DNA of 28,361 nt from Clostridia bacterium. GTDB lineage: Bacteria; Bacillota; Clostridia; Oscillospirales; Acutalibacteraceae. The notes below the pieces were generated by a model, which was given only the letters and a program-made list of their open reading frames with translations, had not been told where the DNA came from and searched no databases. Positions within the stretch are counted from its first letter, which is position 1. Every line of letters begins with the position of its first letter. The stretch is from positions 1 to 28,361 of the forward strand of contig CAAFXQ010000166.1 in assembly GCA_900767015.1 (NCBI GenBank), written 5' to 3'. Both the position numbers and the translations under genes were made by a program. Below, piece by piece: positions 1 through 8,742 of the stretch.

Positions 1-241
1 ACACAGAGTATGTCTACGGATTTTTGCCTAAAATCCGGCATCATTTGTGCACTATGCCGAACGCCTTGAGTTTTTAGAGGCCGCCTAAAATTTATTTGCA
101 TTTTTCCCGAAGCCACGGGCAGCCCCACAGGGGCTGCCCGAATATAATTTACAGACTCTTCGTAACGCCTCATCCGTTTCTGCGGGCAAAAGCTCTCCTT
201 TGGCACAAAGGAAACCCGCAACCGCAATTACGCATTACGCA
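1..241. other. Non-coding left end
   Basis: I see no gene here. The first 76 bases hold only a weak hairpin (CGGCAT at 36-41 with ATGCCG at 54-59). The remainder is the repeat element described separately. No T-tract terminator for the MATE gene was found, so its transcript end is unclear. Confidence 0.4.
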
Positions 242-256
242 TTACGCATTTTCATT
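77..256. repeat. Intergenic repeat element, copy 1, with three ATTACGC heptamers
   Basis: This stretch shares ordered blocks with 8418-8581: CTAAAATTTA (85-94), TTTTCCCGA (102-110), TTCTGCGGG (178-186) and ACAAAGGAA (205-213). The first two and last two blocks are spaced identically in both copies (17 and 27 bases). Three tandem ATTACGC heptamers occupy 227-247 and contain the stop codon of the MATE gene. An 11-bp hairpin (116-126 with 130-140, loop ACA) is present here and absent from the other copy. It looks like a dispersed non-coding element at gene 3' ends; function unknown. Confidence 0.6.
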
Positions 257-1609
257 CCCTCCGACCTTGCTGATAACAGCCTTATAAATATAGATAAACG
301 AAATCACGCTGACGATGACCGAAACGACTTCGGCAATCGGGAAAGCGAGCCAGACATAGTCGAGTACGCCGGTTTTCGAAAGCAGATACGCTACGGGAAT
401 CAGAACGACAAGCTGTCTTGTAAAGGAAACGATCATCGAAAGATAGCTTTTTCCCGTCGCCTGAAAGACCGAACCGATGCAGATGCAAAAGCCTGCAAGC
501 ACAAACGAGGTGCTGATCGTGCGAAGCGCCGGGACGCCGATTGTCAGCATGTTTTCCGACGCTTCAAAAAGGCTGAGCATCGTTTCGGGGAAAATCCACA
601 TCAGAGCCGTTCCGACCGCCATAATCGAGCAGGCGAGAATCAGGCTCAGCTTGACCGTTTTTAACATTCTGTCCTTCTTTTGTGCGCCGTAGTTGAAAGC
701 AATAATCGGAATAATGCCGTTGTTCATACCGAAAATCGGCATGAAGACAAAGCTTTGAAGCTTAAAGTAAACACCGAATACAGCGGCGGCGGTCTGCGTG
801 AACGAAAGAAGAATCCGGTTCATCAGATACGTCATGACCGAGCCGATGCCGACCATGATGATTGATGGAACGCCGATTTTGTAAATTTCACCGATGATTC
901 TGCCGTCCGGTTTAAAGCCTTTCACCCTGACGCTGATTTCTTTGTTGAAATGATGGTTGAGAATGACGGCGGCGATAAAGGCGGCAATCTGACCCATGAC
1001 GGTGGCAACAGCGGCGCCGGCAGCCTCCAAGCGGGGGAAAAAGCCGATGCCGAGAATGAACAGCGGGTCAAAGATGATGTTGATTCCGGCACCGATCAGC
1101 TGAGTGACCATGGAAAGCGTGGTTTTGCCCGTTGACTGCATGAGCCGCTCGAACATAATCTGACCGAAAACGCCGAAAGAGAAGATACAGCAGATAGAAA
1201 GATACTTTTCACCGTGCGCAAAAACGGCGGAATCGGCGGCAACCTGCGTTTTAAAGAAAAGTCCCGCCCCGAAAATTCCGAAAAGCAGAAATCCGACGGC
1301 TGTAAGGATGGCAAGCAAAACCCCGTTTGCGGCGATTTTGTTTGCCTTTTCGTAGTTCTTTTCGCCGAGGCTTCTTGAAAGAAGCGCATTGACGCCGACG
1401 CCTGTGCCGGTCGCAAAGCCGATCATCAGATTCTGTATCGGGAAAGCAAGAGAAACCGCTGTCAGTGCGTCCTCGCTGACCTTGGCGACCCAGATGCTGT
1501 CTACGACGTTATAAAGCGCCTGAACGAGCATGGAAATCATCATCGGAAGCGACATGGAGATGATGAGCTTTCCGATCGGCATAACACCCATTTTGTTTTC
1601 CTTTTTCAT
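242..1609 (-). CDS. MATE family multidrug/cation efflux transporter
   Basis: The predicted product, about 455 residues, is a polytopic inner-membrane transporter of the MATE (multi antimicrobial extrusion) family, which exports organic cations or drugs in exchange for Na+ or H+. The family is recognised from the N-terminal segment containing LVQALYNVVDSIWV, a repeat of that pattern in the second half (FGMNNGIIPIIAFNYGA), roughly twelve hydrophobic segments and normal family length. The start is uncertain. ATG at 1609 gives MKKENKMG, as in many relatives. ATG at 1591 has a better-spaced AAGGA site. TTG at 1624 lies directly on the upstream AAAGGA and is unlikely. The gene is divergent from the metallophosphoesterase gene, with its own likely promoter. 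Its stop codon lies inside a heptamer repeat, so the last residues (NENA) derive from repeat sequence. The substrate cannot be predicted. Confidence 0.92.
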   Translation of the reverse strand: MKKENKMGVMPIGKLIISMSLPMMISMLVQALYNVVDSIWVAKVSEDALTAVSLAFPIQNLMIGFATGTGVGVNALLSRSLGEKNYEKANKIAANGVLLAILTAVGFLLFGIFGAGLFFKTQVAADSAVFAHGEKYLSICCIFSFGVFGQIMFERLMQSTGKTTLSMVTQLIGAGINIIFDPLFILGIGFFPRLEAAGAAVATVMGQIAAFIAAVILNHHFNKEISVRVKGFKPDGRIIGEIYKIGVPSIIMVGIGSVMTYLMNRILLSFTQTAAAVFGVYFKLQSFVFMPIFGMNNGIIPIIAFNYGAQKKDRMLKTVKLSLILACSIMAVGTALMWIFPETMLSLFEASENMLTIGVPALRTISTSFVLAGFCICIGSVFQATGKSYLSMIVSFTRQLVVLIPVAYLLSKTGVLDYVWLAFPIAEVVSVIVSVISFIYIYKAVISKVGGNENA

Positions 1610-1647
1610 ATATGGTTTTTTCAATCCTTTCTTCTGAATACCGTAGT

Positions 1648-1676
1648 ATTATATCATCTGCTAGCCGTTTTTTCCA
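1648..1676 (-). promoter_or_regulatory. Likely promoter of the MATE gene
   Basis: On the minus strand TGGAAA (1676-1671) and TATAAT (1653-1648) are separated by 17 bases, about 40 bases before the probable start codon. The -10 is perfect and the -35 matches four of six consensus positions. Confidence 0.5.
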
Positions 1677-1822
1677 TAGCTGAACCGCCCGATTGTGTTC
1701 TTTTTGACCAATTTGGTGTAGATTTTTTTGTTTATTTTTATTAACGCTTTGGGCAAGACTCACAAATCGCACTTCATCAGTTTATACAACCCCTACAAAA
1801 AGAATTTTTAAAACTTAAAATA

Positions 1823-1851
1823 TTCAATTGTCGCTTTTTTTGTGCTATAAT
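1823..1851 (+). promoter_or_regulatory. Likely promoter of the secreted metallophosphoesterase gene
   Basis: An extended -10 (TGCTATAAT, with TATAAT at 1846-1851) lies 40 bases before the ATG. A weak -35 (TTCAAT at 1823-1828) is at 17-base spacing. The surrounding DNA is AT-rich. AAGGAGG at 1877-1883 is the ribosome site. Confidence 0.55.
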
Positions 1852-1890
1852 ATGGAAGCTATAAAACATTCTCATGAAGGAGGAAACACT

Positions 1891-4800
1891 ATGAGAAAGC
1901 TTAAAAAGGCTTTGGCGCTGATGCTGTCGCTCGTGATGCTTGTTACGGCATTTCAGCTTTCATCGGTTGCCGAAAGCGCAAAAGAGCGCACCGTAAGCTC
2001 TTTGCCCATCGTTTCGATTTCGGACACGCACTATTATCCCGAATCACTCATGGGCGACAAGGGACAGGCATGGACGGACTTCTGCCGCCTTGATTCCAAA
2101 ATGTACAACGAGTCCGAGGCGATTATCCGTACCGCCCTTGATACCATCGGACAGCGTGCCGAAAAGACGGGCGCCAAATATGTCCTGATTCCGGGCGACC
2201 TGACAAAGGACAGCGAGTACGAGGCTCACGTCGGACTTGCAAAAATCTTAGAGGAATACGAAGAAAAGTACGGTCTCGAATTCCTTGTCATCAACGGCAA
2301 TCACGACATCAACACCACCAAGGCGTGCACCTTTGAAAACGGCAAGAAAGAGCAGACAAGAGCTATCACCGCCGCCGAATTCAGAGAGGTTTACAAAAAC
2401 CTCGGCTACGACCTTGCGATTGACGAATATGCGAAACCGGGCGACAACATTCACGGTCAGCTTTCCTACGTTGCCGACCTCGGCGATGATTACCGCCTGA
2501 TTGTACTCGACAGCTGTGTTTATTCGTTCGGTGAGCCGGAAAAGGATTTCACCGGCGGCTACCTGACCGACGAGCAGATGCAGTGGGTCAAGTCCTGGGC
2601 TGACAAGTCAAATCAAGAGGGCAAAATCCCGCTCGTTATGGTGCATCACGGTCTTGCCGCTCACATGAAGGTTGAGCCGTCGATTACCTTTGCGTTCCCG
2701 CTCGAAAACTACATGGACGTTGCCGAGCAGTTCGCTTCCTGGGGCATCCATTACGCATTCACCGGCCATCTTCACACTAACGATATCGCCGCAACCGTCA
2801 ACGATGACGGCGAGGCTCTCTATGACCTTGAAACGGCTTCCGTAACGGGTTACCCGAATACATACCGTGAAAACGTCATAGCAAAGAAAGCCGACGGCTC
2901 GTCAAGCATCACAAGCGATGCGATTGACTTTGACGCTTCGGAGAAGATGACCCTTGACGGCAAAACCTACGACAACGGCACGTTTAAGTATAAGGCTTTT
3001 GATATGTGCTTCGGCGGAAGTATGTCCGAAGACGGAAAAGCCGACATTACCCAGTTCCTTGTCGGTATTCTGAAAAGCTATGTCGGCGGCTACCTTGTCA
3101 AGATCAAGGAAAGCGGCGGCGTGCTCGAATTCCTTGAGACAATGGACATCGACCTTCGCGAAATTCTTTCCGGGTTCCTGTCTCCGTATATCGGCGACGG
3201 CTTCAAAATCGGCTCTTACAACATCTTCTCCGTTGACAACCTGATATGGTTTATTGACGATCTTCTTGACCAGATTACCGAGCTTTACATCAACGACCCC
3301 GAACAGCTGTACGGTCTTCTGTCCGATGTCGTTGACGAGCTGATGAGTATGCCGGTTTCCGACGTACCCTGTACGAAGTTCCTTGACTCGTTTGGCTTCG
3401 GCGATGCTTCTAAACCCGGCTGTCTCGGCGACGCTGTTTTGTCGGCGATGAATTACTGGTACGCCGGCAACGAGGATATCTCCGACGACGCCTTTATGCA
3501 GGACGTTCTTGATAAGCTTGAAAACGGCGACACCGCCGAAAAGCTGTTCTATAAGATTATCGACCTTGTACTCGGCGATATCGTAGAGGACGGACTTCTC
3601 GCAAAGCTTGAAATCCGTGTCGATAAGCTTCTTGGCGACGACTACATTCAAAAGCATATGGGTGAGGGCATCAACTACCTGCTCTACTACGTTCTCAAGG
3701 GCGACTTCACCTACATGAATCTTGTCAATACGATCTTCGGTCTCGGTGTTCTTCCGTACACGAGTCTTTACGATCTTCTCGACAAGCTTGCTTTACAGAA
3801 ATTCCTGACTCCGAGTCAGCTTGAATCCTTCGGTATTTACATCGCTTATGTGCTCGGCGACTTCTCAACGGACGAAAATCCCATGCTTCACGGCGACAGC
3901 GGTGTAACGTACACATCTTCAGCCGTTGTGGTCGAAGCCACGACCGAAAACTACCGCCTGCCGACAATGGTAAGCGTCACCATGGGCGAAGACTCTCAGA
4001 CCGAAGCGACGGTCAACTGGTTCTCGAAATCGACCCTTGACGGCGACATTGAAATTTACAAAGCCGACAGCGAGCCGAAGTTTACCGGCACACCGACCGA
4101 AACAACCGAATTTACGATTGAAAAGACAAGCAAGACCGTTGAACGCTCCTATCCGGGTATTGACCTTGGTATCATCGGCTTCTTCCAGTATGCGTTCAAG
4201 ATGAATCAGCATACCGTCTCTCTTTCAAACCTCGAGCCGGATACGACCTACTACTACCGTGTCGGCAACGCAAAATACGGCTGGTGGAGCAAGACCGGTA
4301 CGATTACCACCGCTGACGGCGGAAAGAACGTCACGTTCTTCCACATGACCGACCCGCAGTCACAAAACGAAAGACAGTACAAGCGTGCATGGGCTTCTGT
4401 TCTTGAATCCGCCTTTACCGCTTATCCGGACTCGGCATTCGTTCTGACAACGGGCGACCTTGTCGACCACGGCGATAACAATAAATACTGGCAGTATATG
4501 TTCGACACGGCGTCGGACAACCTGATGAACACCTATCTCATGCCCGTCACCGGAAACCATGAGGGCAAGGGCACTAACGCTACGGCAAATTACTTTGTTC
4601 TTCCGAATATGCCTGAACAGAACACCGAATCCGGCGTTTACTATTCGTTCGATTACAACAATGTTCATATTGCAGTCCTCAACACCGAGGACATCGGCGA
4701 GGACGACGCCCTTTCGAAAGAGCAGATCGACTGGCTTAAAAAGGATATGAACGCAAGCGACGCACAGTGGAAATTCGTTGCGATGCATAAGGCGATTTAT

Positions 4801-5400
4801 TCGCACGGCTCTCATTATGACGACGACGATGTCTGCGCCATGAGAACACAGCTGAGCGCTCTGATGCCGCAGCTTGGTATCGACATGGTATTCCAGGGTC
4901 ACGACCACGTTTATATGCGTACCGGCTCGCTTGCCGATAATGCAAAGGTTCCGACGGAAACCACCTATCTTGTAAAAGACGGCAAGACATACAGAACGCA
5001 GGTTCAGCCTATCGGTACCTCGTATGTCATCACCGGCTGTGCAGGCGTCAAGAGCTATATCCAGAACGATGTAACCAAGACGGATAAGTACTTCCCGAGA
5101 GCGGAAAGAATTTACTCGGTCGATGCGCCGATGTTTGCGGCCATTCAGATTGAGGACGGCGTTCTCTACTTTGACGCTTACACAACCAAGGACGGCGAAA
5201 CGACTGCTATCGACCGCATGGCGATTCAAAAGGATACCACGCAGGGCGAAGTTGACCCGAATCCGCCGCAAGAAATCGAAGAGAATCTTGAAGAAGAGGA
5301 AGCAATGGCAACGTTCAAGACAATCTTCAGCTACATCATTAAGGTATTCAAGGTTCTTTTGAACATCGTAAGAATCTATATCCTTGACATGAAGCCGTAA
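1891..5400 (+). CDS. Secreted protein with two metallophosphoesterase domains
   Basis: The 1169-residue product begins with a signal peptide (about residues 1-30). ATG at 1891 is chosen because AAGGAGG precedes it; the frame stays open upstream to a TTG at 1828 inside the promoter. The first calcineurin-like phosphoesterase domain has a full motif set: D45-T-H47, GD 102-103, GNHD 136-139, H252-H253, and GHLH 292-295. A helical region of unknown type follows (about 380-660). Then comes a purple-acid-phosphatase-type Fn3-like domain (about 690-809) and a second phosphoesterase domain with D821-P-Q823, GD 855-856, GNHE 888-891, H966 and GHDH 1003-1006. The second domain has DxQ in place of DxH. 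The last 25 residues form a hydrophobic/amphipathic segment after an acidic linker; no LPXTG is present. A role in extracellular phosphate-ester cleavage is inferred; the substrate is unknown. A terminator follows. Confidence 0.9.
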   Translation: MRKLKKALALMLSLVMLVTAFQLSSVAESAKERTVSSLPIVSISDTHYYPESLMGDKGQAWTDFCRLDSKMYNESEAIIRTALDTIGQRAEKTGAKYVLIPGDLTKDSEYEAHVGLAKILEEYEEKYGLEFLVINGNHDINTTKACTFENGKKEQTRAITAAEFREVYKNLGYDLAIDEYAKPGDNIHGQLSYVADLGDDYRLIVLDSCVYSFGEPEKDFTGGYLTDEQMQWVKSWADKSNQEGKIPLVMVHHGLAAHMKVEPSITFAFPLENYMDVAEQFASWGIHYAFTGHLHTNDIAATVNDDGEALYDLETASVTGYPNTYRENVIAKKADGSSSITSDAIDFDASEKMTLDGKTYDNGTFKYKAFDMCFGGSMSEDGKADITQFLVGILKSYVGGYLVKIKESGGVLEFLETMDIDLREILSGFLSPYIGDGFKIGSYNIFSVDNLIWFIDDLLDQITELYINDPEQLYGLLSDVVDELMSMPVSDVPCTKFLDSFGFGDASKPGCLGDAVLSAMNYWYAGNEDISDDAFMQDVLDKLENGDTAEKLFYKIIDLVLGDIVEDGLLAKLEIRVDKLLGDDYIQKHMGEGINYLLYYVLKGDFTYMNLVNTIFGLGVLPYTSLYDLLDKLALQKFLTPSQLESFGIYIAYVLGDFSTDENPMLHGDSGVTYTSSAVVVEATTENYRLPTMVSVTMGEDSQTEATVNWFSKSTLDGDIEIYKADSEPKFTGTPTETTEFTIEKTSKTVERSYPGIDLGIIGFFQYAFKMNQHTVSLSNLEPDTTYYYRVGNAKYGWWSKTGTITTADGGKNVTFFHMTDPQSQNERQYKRAWASVLESAFTAYPDSAFVLTTGDLVDHGDNNKYWQYMFDTASDNLMNTYLMPVTGNHEGKGTNATANYFVLPNMPEQNTESGVYYSFDYNNVHIAVLNTEDIGEDDALSKEQIDWLKKDMNASDAQWKFVAMHKAIYSHGSHYDDDDVCAMRTQLSALMPQLGIDMVFQGHDHVYMRTGSLADNAKVPTETTYLVKDGKTYRTQVQPIGTSYVITGCAGVKSYIQNDVTKTDKYFPRAERIYSVDAPMFAAIQIEDGVLYFDAYTTKDGETTAIDRMAIQKDTTQGEVDPNPPQEIEENLEEEEAMATFKTIFSYIIKVFKVLLNIVRIYILDMKP

Positions 5401-5413
5401 TCCATACAGTAAC

Positions 5414-5452
5414 AGCGGCGCAAAGAGAAAACCCTCTTTGCGCCGCTTTTTT
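5414..5452 (+). terminator. Strong Rho-independent terminator
   Basis: A perfect 14-bp stem (5414-5427 with 5434-5447) has a 6-base loop and is followed by a run of T to 5452. It ends the phosphoesterase transcript, and AGGAGG of the next gene starts one base later at 5453. Confidence 0.92.
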
Positions 5453-5467
5453 AGGAGGAGACTACCT

Positions 5468-8125
5468 ATGAAAAATCGAATCACAGCCCTTTTGCTTGCC
5501 GCAGTCATGCTGCTGACGCTTTGCTCGTGTCAAAGCGAGAAAAAAGAGGCAACTGAGCTTTTTGAGTCCGGCGACAAACTGTCCTATTCCTACAATTACA
5601 CCGAGCTTTCCGAAACGAAAACAAATAAAACCTCCGACTGGCGGCATGGCATGGTCAGCGGCAACGGAATGCAGGGCTATATTACAAGCGGCGCTCCGTA
5701 CAGCGACACGCTGATTTTCCAGAATATGCACTTTATTCTGCCGAACGAAAACGCACGCACCTGCCCGGATACGGCCGATGAGCTGGAGACGGTCAAGCAG
5801 TGTATCGTAAACGGTGAGGATATCACCGACAACGCAAGCTATGACGACGTTTACCGGTTCCACCCGGGCGGAGCGCTTCGGCTGAATTTCGAAAAGAAAA
5901 AGACAAGCGATTACCTACGCTTTACCGATTACAGCACCGCCGAAACGGGTGTTCGTTTCACCGACGAGGACGGAACATGGGAAAGACGGTCGTTCACCTC
6001 TCAGGCTGACGGTGTAAGCATTACGAAAATTTCAAGTTCATCTGACGGAAAAAAAGTGAATACCGTTTTGTCCTTTGACAACATCAGCGCTTTCGCCAAT
6101 TACGGCGACGGGGACGAAAAAAACCTGCGGTACAAAAAGCTTGCCGGCGAAAACGGCGACTATTTAGCTTTTGCTGCGCACTATCCGAATTACGAAAACA
6201 GCGAGCTGAAAAACGGCGGCTATGCGACGGTGTGCTATGTTGTCTGTGAAAACGGCAAAAAAGAGATCACGGACGGTACGACTGTGAAAGACGCCGAATA
6301 TGCTTCGGACAAAAATCCGCAGATAAAAATCACCGACGCCGATAAAGTGTATATCATCACTGTTTCGGACAGAACGTATGACATGGGCAAAATCGAGGAC
6401 TTCGAAAAAACCGCCGATTTTGAATTGGTCAGGTCGCTTCTTGATAAGACAAAGGCTGTCGCCGAAAAGTACACCGAAAAGGATACATTCAGCTATGAAA
6501 AAGCGCTGAAAAGTCACCTTGACATCTATCAGCCGATGTTTAATGCTGTGACCCTTTCGCTTGACGGCGGCGAAAGCTATGAATCGAATGAAGCACTTTT
6601 GAAAGCGCAAAGGGGTAAAAAGACGCTCAACAGCGCCCTTGTGGAGCGTGCCTATTATTCGGGACGATATGCGTACCTTTGCTGTGCCGGTTATTCGACA
6701 AGCCGTCTTTACGGCATGTGGACGGGCGAATGGAACGCCGGCTGGGGAAGCAAGTACACCATGGACGCAAACGTCAACCTGCAAACCTCGTCGATGAATA
6801 CGTCCAACCTGAAAAACGCCCCTGTCGGCTATACCTATTTTATCCTGCGTCAGCTTCCCGACTGGGAGGAGAACGCAAAAGCCACCCACGGCTTTACGAA
6901 TGCGATTCAGGCGCCCGTCAACACCGACGGTGACAAGGCGGTCATTACGGAAACGTGCTATCCGTATCCGTTCAGGTACTGGAATGCCGGCACGAGCTGG
7001 ATGCTTCAGCCGCTTTATGAAACGCTTCAGTGCTACGGCGACATCAGGATTCCGCTCAGTGATGAATTTGACCTGACAAAGCTTAAATCCGTCCTTTCTC
7101 CGACCGAAACGCCACTGACGGACGCTCAGCTTCAGGCTTTCGAAAAGAGAGGCTGGCTCTCGCTGGAAAAGGATATTTTGTATCCGCTTTTAATCAAGTC
7201 CGCCAATTATTGGCAGCAGCTTGTATCGGCGGAATATTATACCGACTCCGACGGCAATATTCACTATGAAAAGGGCAAGAAGACGCTGTCGGACGGAGAA
7301 TATTACTGCATTCTTCCGAGCTATTCGCCCGAAAACAACCCGGACAATTATCCGAGCCCGTCGGTGGCGAATGCGGCAATTGATATCGCCGCCTGCCGTA
7401 ACAACCTTGAAATGCTGATTGCTGTTTCAAAGAACGTTGCCCCGGATACCGTCACCGAAAAGTGGGAAAATCTGATGAAGAAGCTTCCGCCGTACCTCTT
7501 TGACGAAACAGGCGCCTTGAAAGAATGGGCTTGCAACAGCTTTGAGGAAAACAATGAGCACCGGCATTTAAGCCACCTGTACGGGGTATGGCCGCTTTTC
7601 GAAACGCAAAAGGACGAAGAGCTCAAAAACGCCTGTATTCAGGCAATCGAAAACCGTGAAAGCGAAAACGAGGCAAGCCACGCTCTGGTTCACCGCAGTC
7701 TTATCGCCGCAAGGCTCAAGGATAGTAAGAGCCTTACCGATGCGCTGACAAAGCTGATGAACCATAAGATTCATTACGATTCGCTGATGACGAACCACGA
7801 CTACGACCAAGGCAGCTGTTACTGTACGGATTTTGCGATCGGTTATCTCGGAATCATCAACGAAAGCCTTGTCTATTCGAATGAGGGCGAAATTGAGCTT
7901 CTTCCGGCACTTCCCGAAAGCGGCTTCGAAAAGGGCAAAATCACGGGACTTATGACAAGAACCGAAGCGGAAATCGTCTCCCTTACCTGGGACAGCGAAA
8001 CGAAAAAAGCAACGGCTCAGATTAAGAGCGGAAAAGACCAGACAATCACCGTCAAAAACGGTCTGACCGGCGAAGAAAAGCCCGTCACGCTCAAAAAAGG
8101 CGAAACGGGCTATGTAAGCTTCTGA
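5468..8125 (+). CDS. GH95-like glycoside hydrolase lipoprotein (alpha-L-fucosidase/galactosidase type)
   Basis: The 885-residue product has a lipoprotein signal peptide with lipobox LCSC and cysteine at 21, so it should sit on the outer face of the membrane. ATG at 5468 follows AGGAGG (5453-5458). GH95-type landmarks are visible: WGSKYT then NxN (N435, N437), SPEN with E622, HRHLSHL at 698-704, CTDFAIG with D788, and IELLPALPESG near the C-terminus. In GH95 enzymes two asparagines and an aspartate activate water in an inverting mechanism, with a glutamate as acid. I assign these residues by motif only. GH95 enzymes remove alpha-1,2-fucose or alpha-galactose from host or plant glycans; the specificity here cannot be read. 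No promoter is visible between the upstream terminator and the ribosome site, so expression may need read-through. Confidence 0.8.
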   Translation: MKNRITALLLAAVMLLTLCSCQSEKKEATELFESGDKLSYSYNYTELSETKTNKTSDWRHGMVSGNGMQGYITSGAPYSDTLIFQNMHFILPNENARTCPDTADELETVKQCIVNGEDITDNASYDDVYRFHPGGALRLNFEKKKTSDYLRFTDYSTAETGVRFTDEDGTWERRSFTSQADGVSITKISSSSDGKKVNTVLSFDNISAFANYGDGDEKNLRYKKLAGENGDYLAFAAHYPNYENSELKNGGYATVCYVVCENGKKEITDGTTVKDAEYASDKNPQIKITDADKVYIITVSDRTYDMGKIEDFEKTADFELVRSLLDKTKAVAEKYTEKDTFSYEKALKSHLDIYQPMFNAVTLSLDGGESYESNEALLKAQRGKKTLNSALVERAYYSGRYAYLCCAGYSTSRLYGMWTGEWNAGWGSKYTMDANVNLQTSSMNTSNLKNAPVGYTYFILRQLPDWEENAKATHGFTNAIQAPVNTDGDKAVITETCYPYPFRYWNAGTSWMLQPLYETLQCYGDIRIPLSDEFDLTKLKSVLSPTETPLTDAQLQAFEKRGWLSLEKDILYPLLIKSANYWQQLVSAEYYTDSDGNIHYEKGKKTLSDGEYYCILPSYSPENNPDNYPSPSVANAAIDIAACRNNLEMLIAVSKNVAPDTVTEKWENLMKKLPPYLFDETGALKEWACNSFEENNEHRHLSHLYGVWPLFETQKDEELKNACIQAIENRESENEASHALVHRSLIAARLKDSKSLTDALTKLMNHKIHYDSLMTNHDYDQGSCYCTDFAIGYLGIINESLVYSNEGEIELLPALPESGFEKGKITGLMTRTEAEIVSLTWDSETKKATAQIKSGKDQTITVKNGLTGEEKPVTLKKGETGYVSF

Positions 8126-8221
8126 TAAAACACACGTCAGCCGGCCGGAAAAGGTGTCGGCGGTAGCCGTCGGAGGGAGTAAGTTAAGCTGAATTTAACC
8201 TTGTACTGACGGTCAGCGGAA

Positions 8222-8397
8222 ACCCCTCTGTCAGCGAAGCTGACATCTCCCCTTTCAGGGGAGAATCATTTAATAACGACTTGATAAAATATTATTCTCC
8301 CCTGAAAGGTTATTCCCTTGTTAGGGGAAATGTCTGCGACAGCAGACAAAGGGGCGCCCGTTTCCGGGGGAAAAGATGTCGCAAGGCGACAGAGGGG
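8222..8397. repeat. Three copies of a hairpin-bearing intergenic repeat, one direct and two inverted
   Basis: Each unit carries CCCCTCTGTC-type sequence, a short hairpin and a following GACATCTCCCC-type block. Hairpins are at 8229-8245 (7-bp stem, loop GAA), 8331-8348 (7-bp stem) and 8377-8391 (6-bp stem). Unit 1 reads forward; units 2 and 3 read on the minus strand. Units 1 and 2 also form a perfect 16-bp inverted repeat (8251-8266 with 8294-8309). No coding potential is seen. I recall similar CTGTC..GACATCTCCC repeats in gut Firmicutes genomes, but cannot verify that here. Confidence 0.7.
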
Positions 8398-8417
8398 TCC
8401 CCACCGCTAAACTAACG

Positions 8418-8581
8418 GCAACCTCTAAAATTTAACCGCAGTTTTCCCGAATTTATGCCGGTTTCCCGCCGCTTATAATCTGCAAACCTCCCGCTGCGGA
8501 AAAGCCGCTTCTGCGGGAAAAATCTTTCCTGCGGTACAAAGGAACCCCGCGACCACAATTTTTCATTCTTCATTTTTCATT
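8418..8581. repeat. Intergenic repeat element, copy 2, with three TTTTCAT-type heptamers
   Basis: This is the second copy of the element at 77-256, with matching blocks at 8425-8434, 8442-8450, 8509-8517 and 8536-8544. Its heptamer tract (8560-8580: TTTTCAT, TCTTCAT, TTTTCAT) has the same period as copy 1 but a different sequence. Both copies lie at the 3' side of a minus-strand gene. Confidence 0.6.
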
Positions 8582-8684
8582 AAAAAGCTTCTCACAGGCT
8601 CTCAGTTTTAATAAATACCATGTCCCCGGCTTGGCGTCGCCCGGCGGCAGAACGGTACCACAGGCGCCTTGGTGTCTTTTGACT

Positions 8685-8730
8685 GACAAAAAATCACAGC
8701 CCGCAGGAATTTTTCCCGGGCTGTGATTTT
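8685..8730 (-). terminator. Terminator of the ABC transporter operon
   Basis: A perfect 14-bp stem (8690-8703 with 8717-8730) is followed on the minus strand by a run of T, 12 bases after the stop codon of the ABC transporter. On the plus strand the stem also ends in TTTT, so it may act in both directions. Confidence 0.88.
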
Positions 8731-8742
8731 CGCTTTTCGGTT

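Larger units (their letters stand above)
8126..8742. other. 617-bp gene-free stretch between convergent genes
   Basis: This stretch contains the two repeat families listed separately and the terminator at 8690-8730. Between 8582 and 8689 I see nothing recognisable. No terminator with a T-tract was found for the GH95 gene; the repeat hairpins may fill that role. Confidence 0.6.

Noticed and set aside
116..140. GC-rich hairpin as terminator of the MATE gene
   Set aside because: No T-tract follows on the minus strand and it lies over 100 bases after the stop; treated as part of the repeat element.
1828..1890. N-terminal extension of the phosphoesterase from TTG 1828
   Set aside because: It would be translated through the promoter region; AAGGAGG before ATG 1891 followed by a classic signal peptide fixes the start.
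5438..5467. N-terminal extension of the GH95 protein
   Set aside because: The extra codons lie in the terminator stem and would spoil the lipoprotein signal peptide beginning at ATG 5468.
4360..5508. Minus-strand open frame of 382 codons opposite the phosphoesterase gene
   Set aside because: Lies wholly antisense to well-supported phosphoesterase motifs, has no recognisable domain or ribosome site, and arises from the codon bias of the sense gene. The same applies to 2902-3657, 6164-6889 and 23679-24287.
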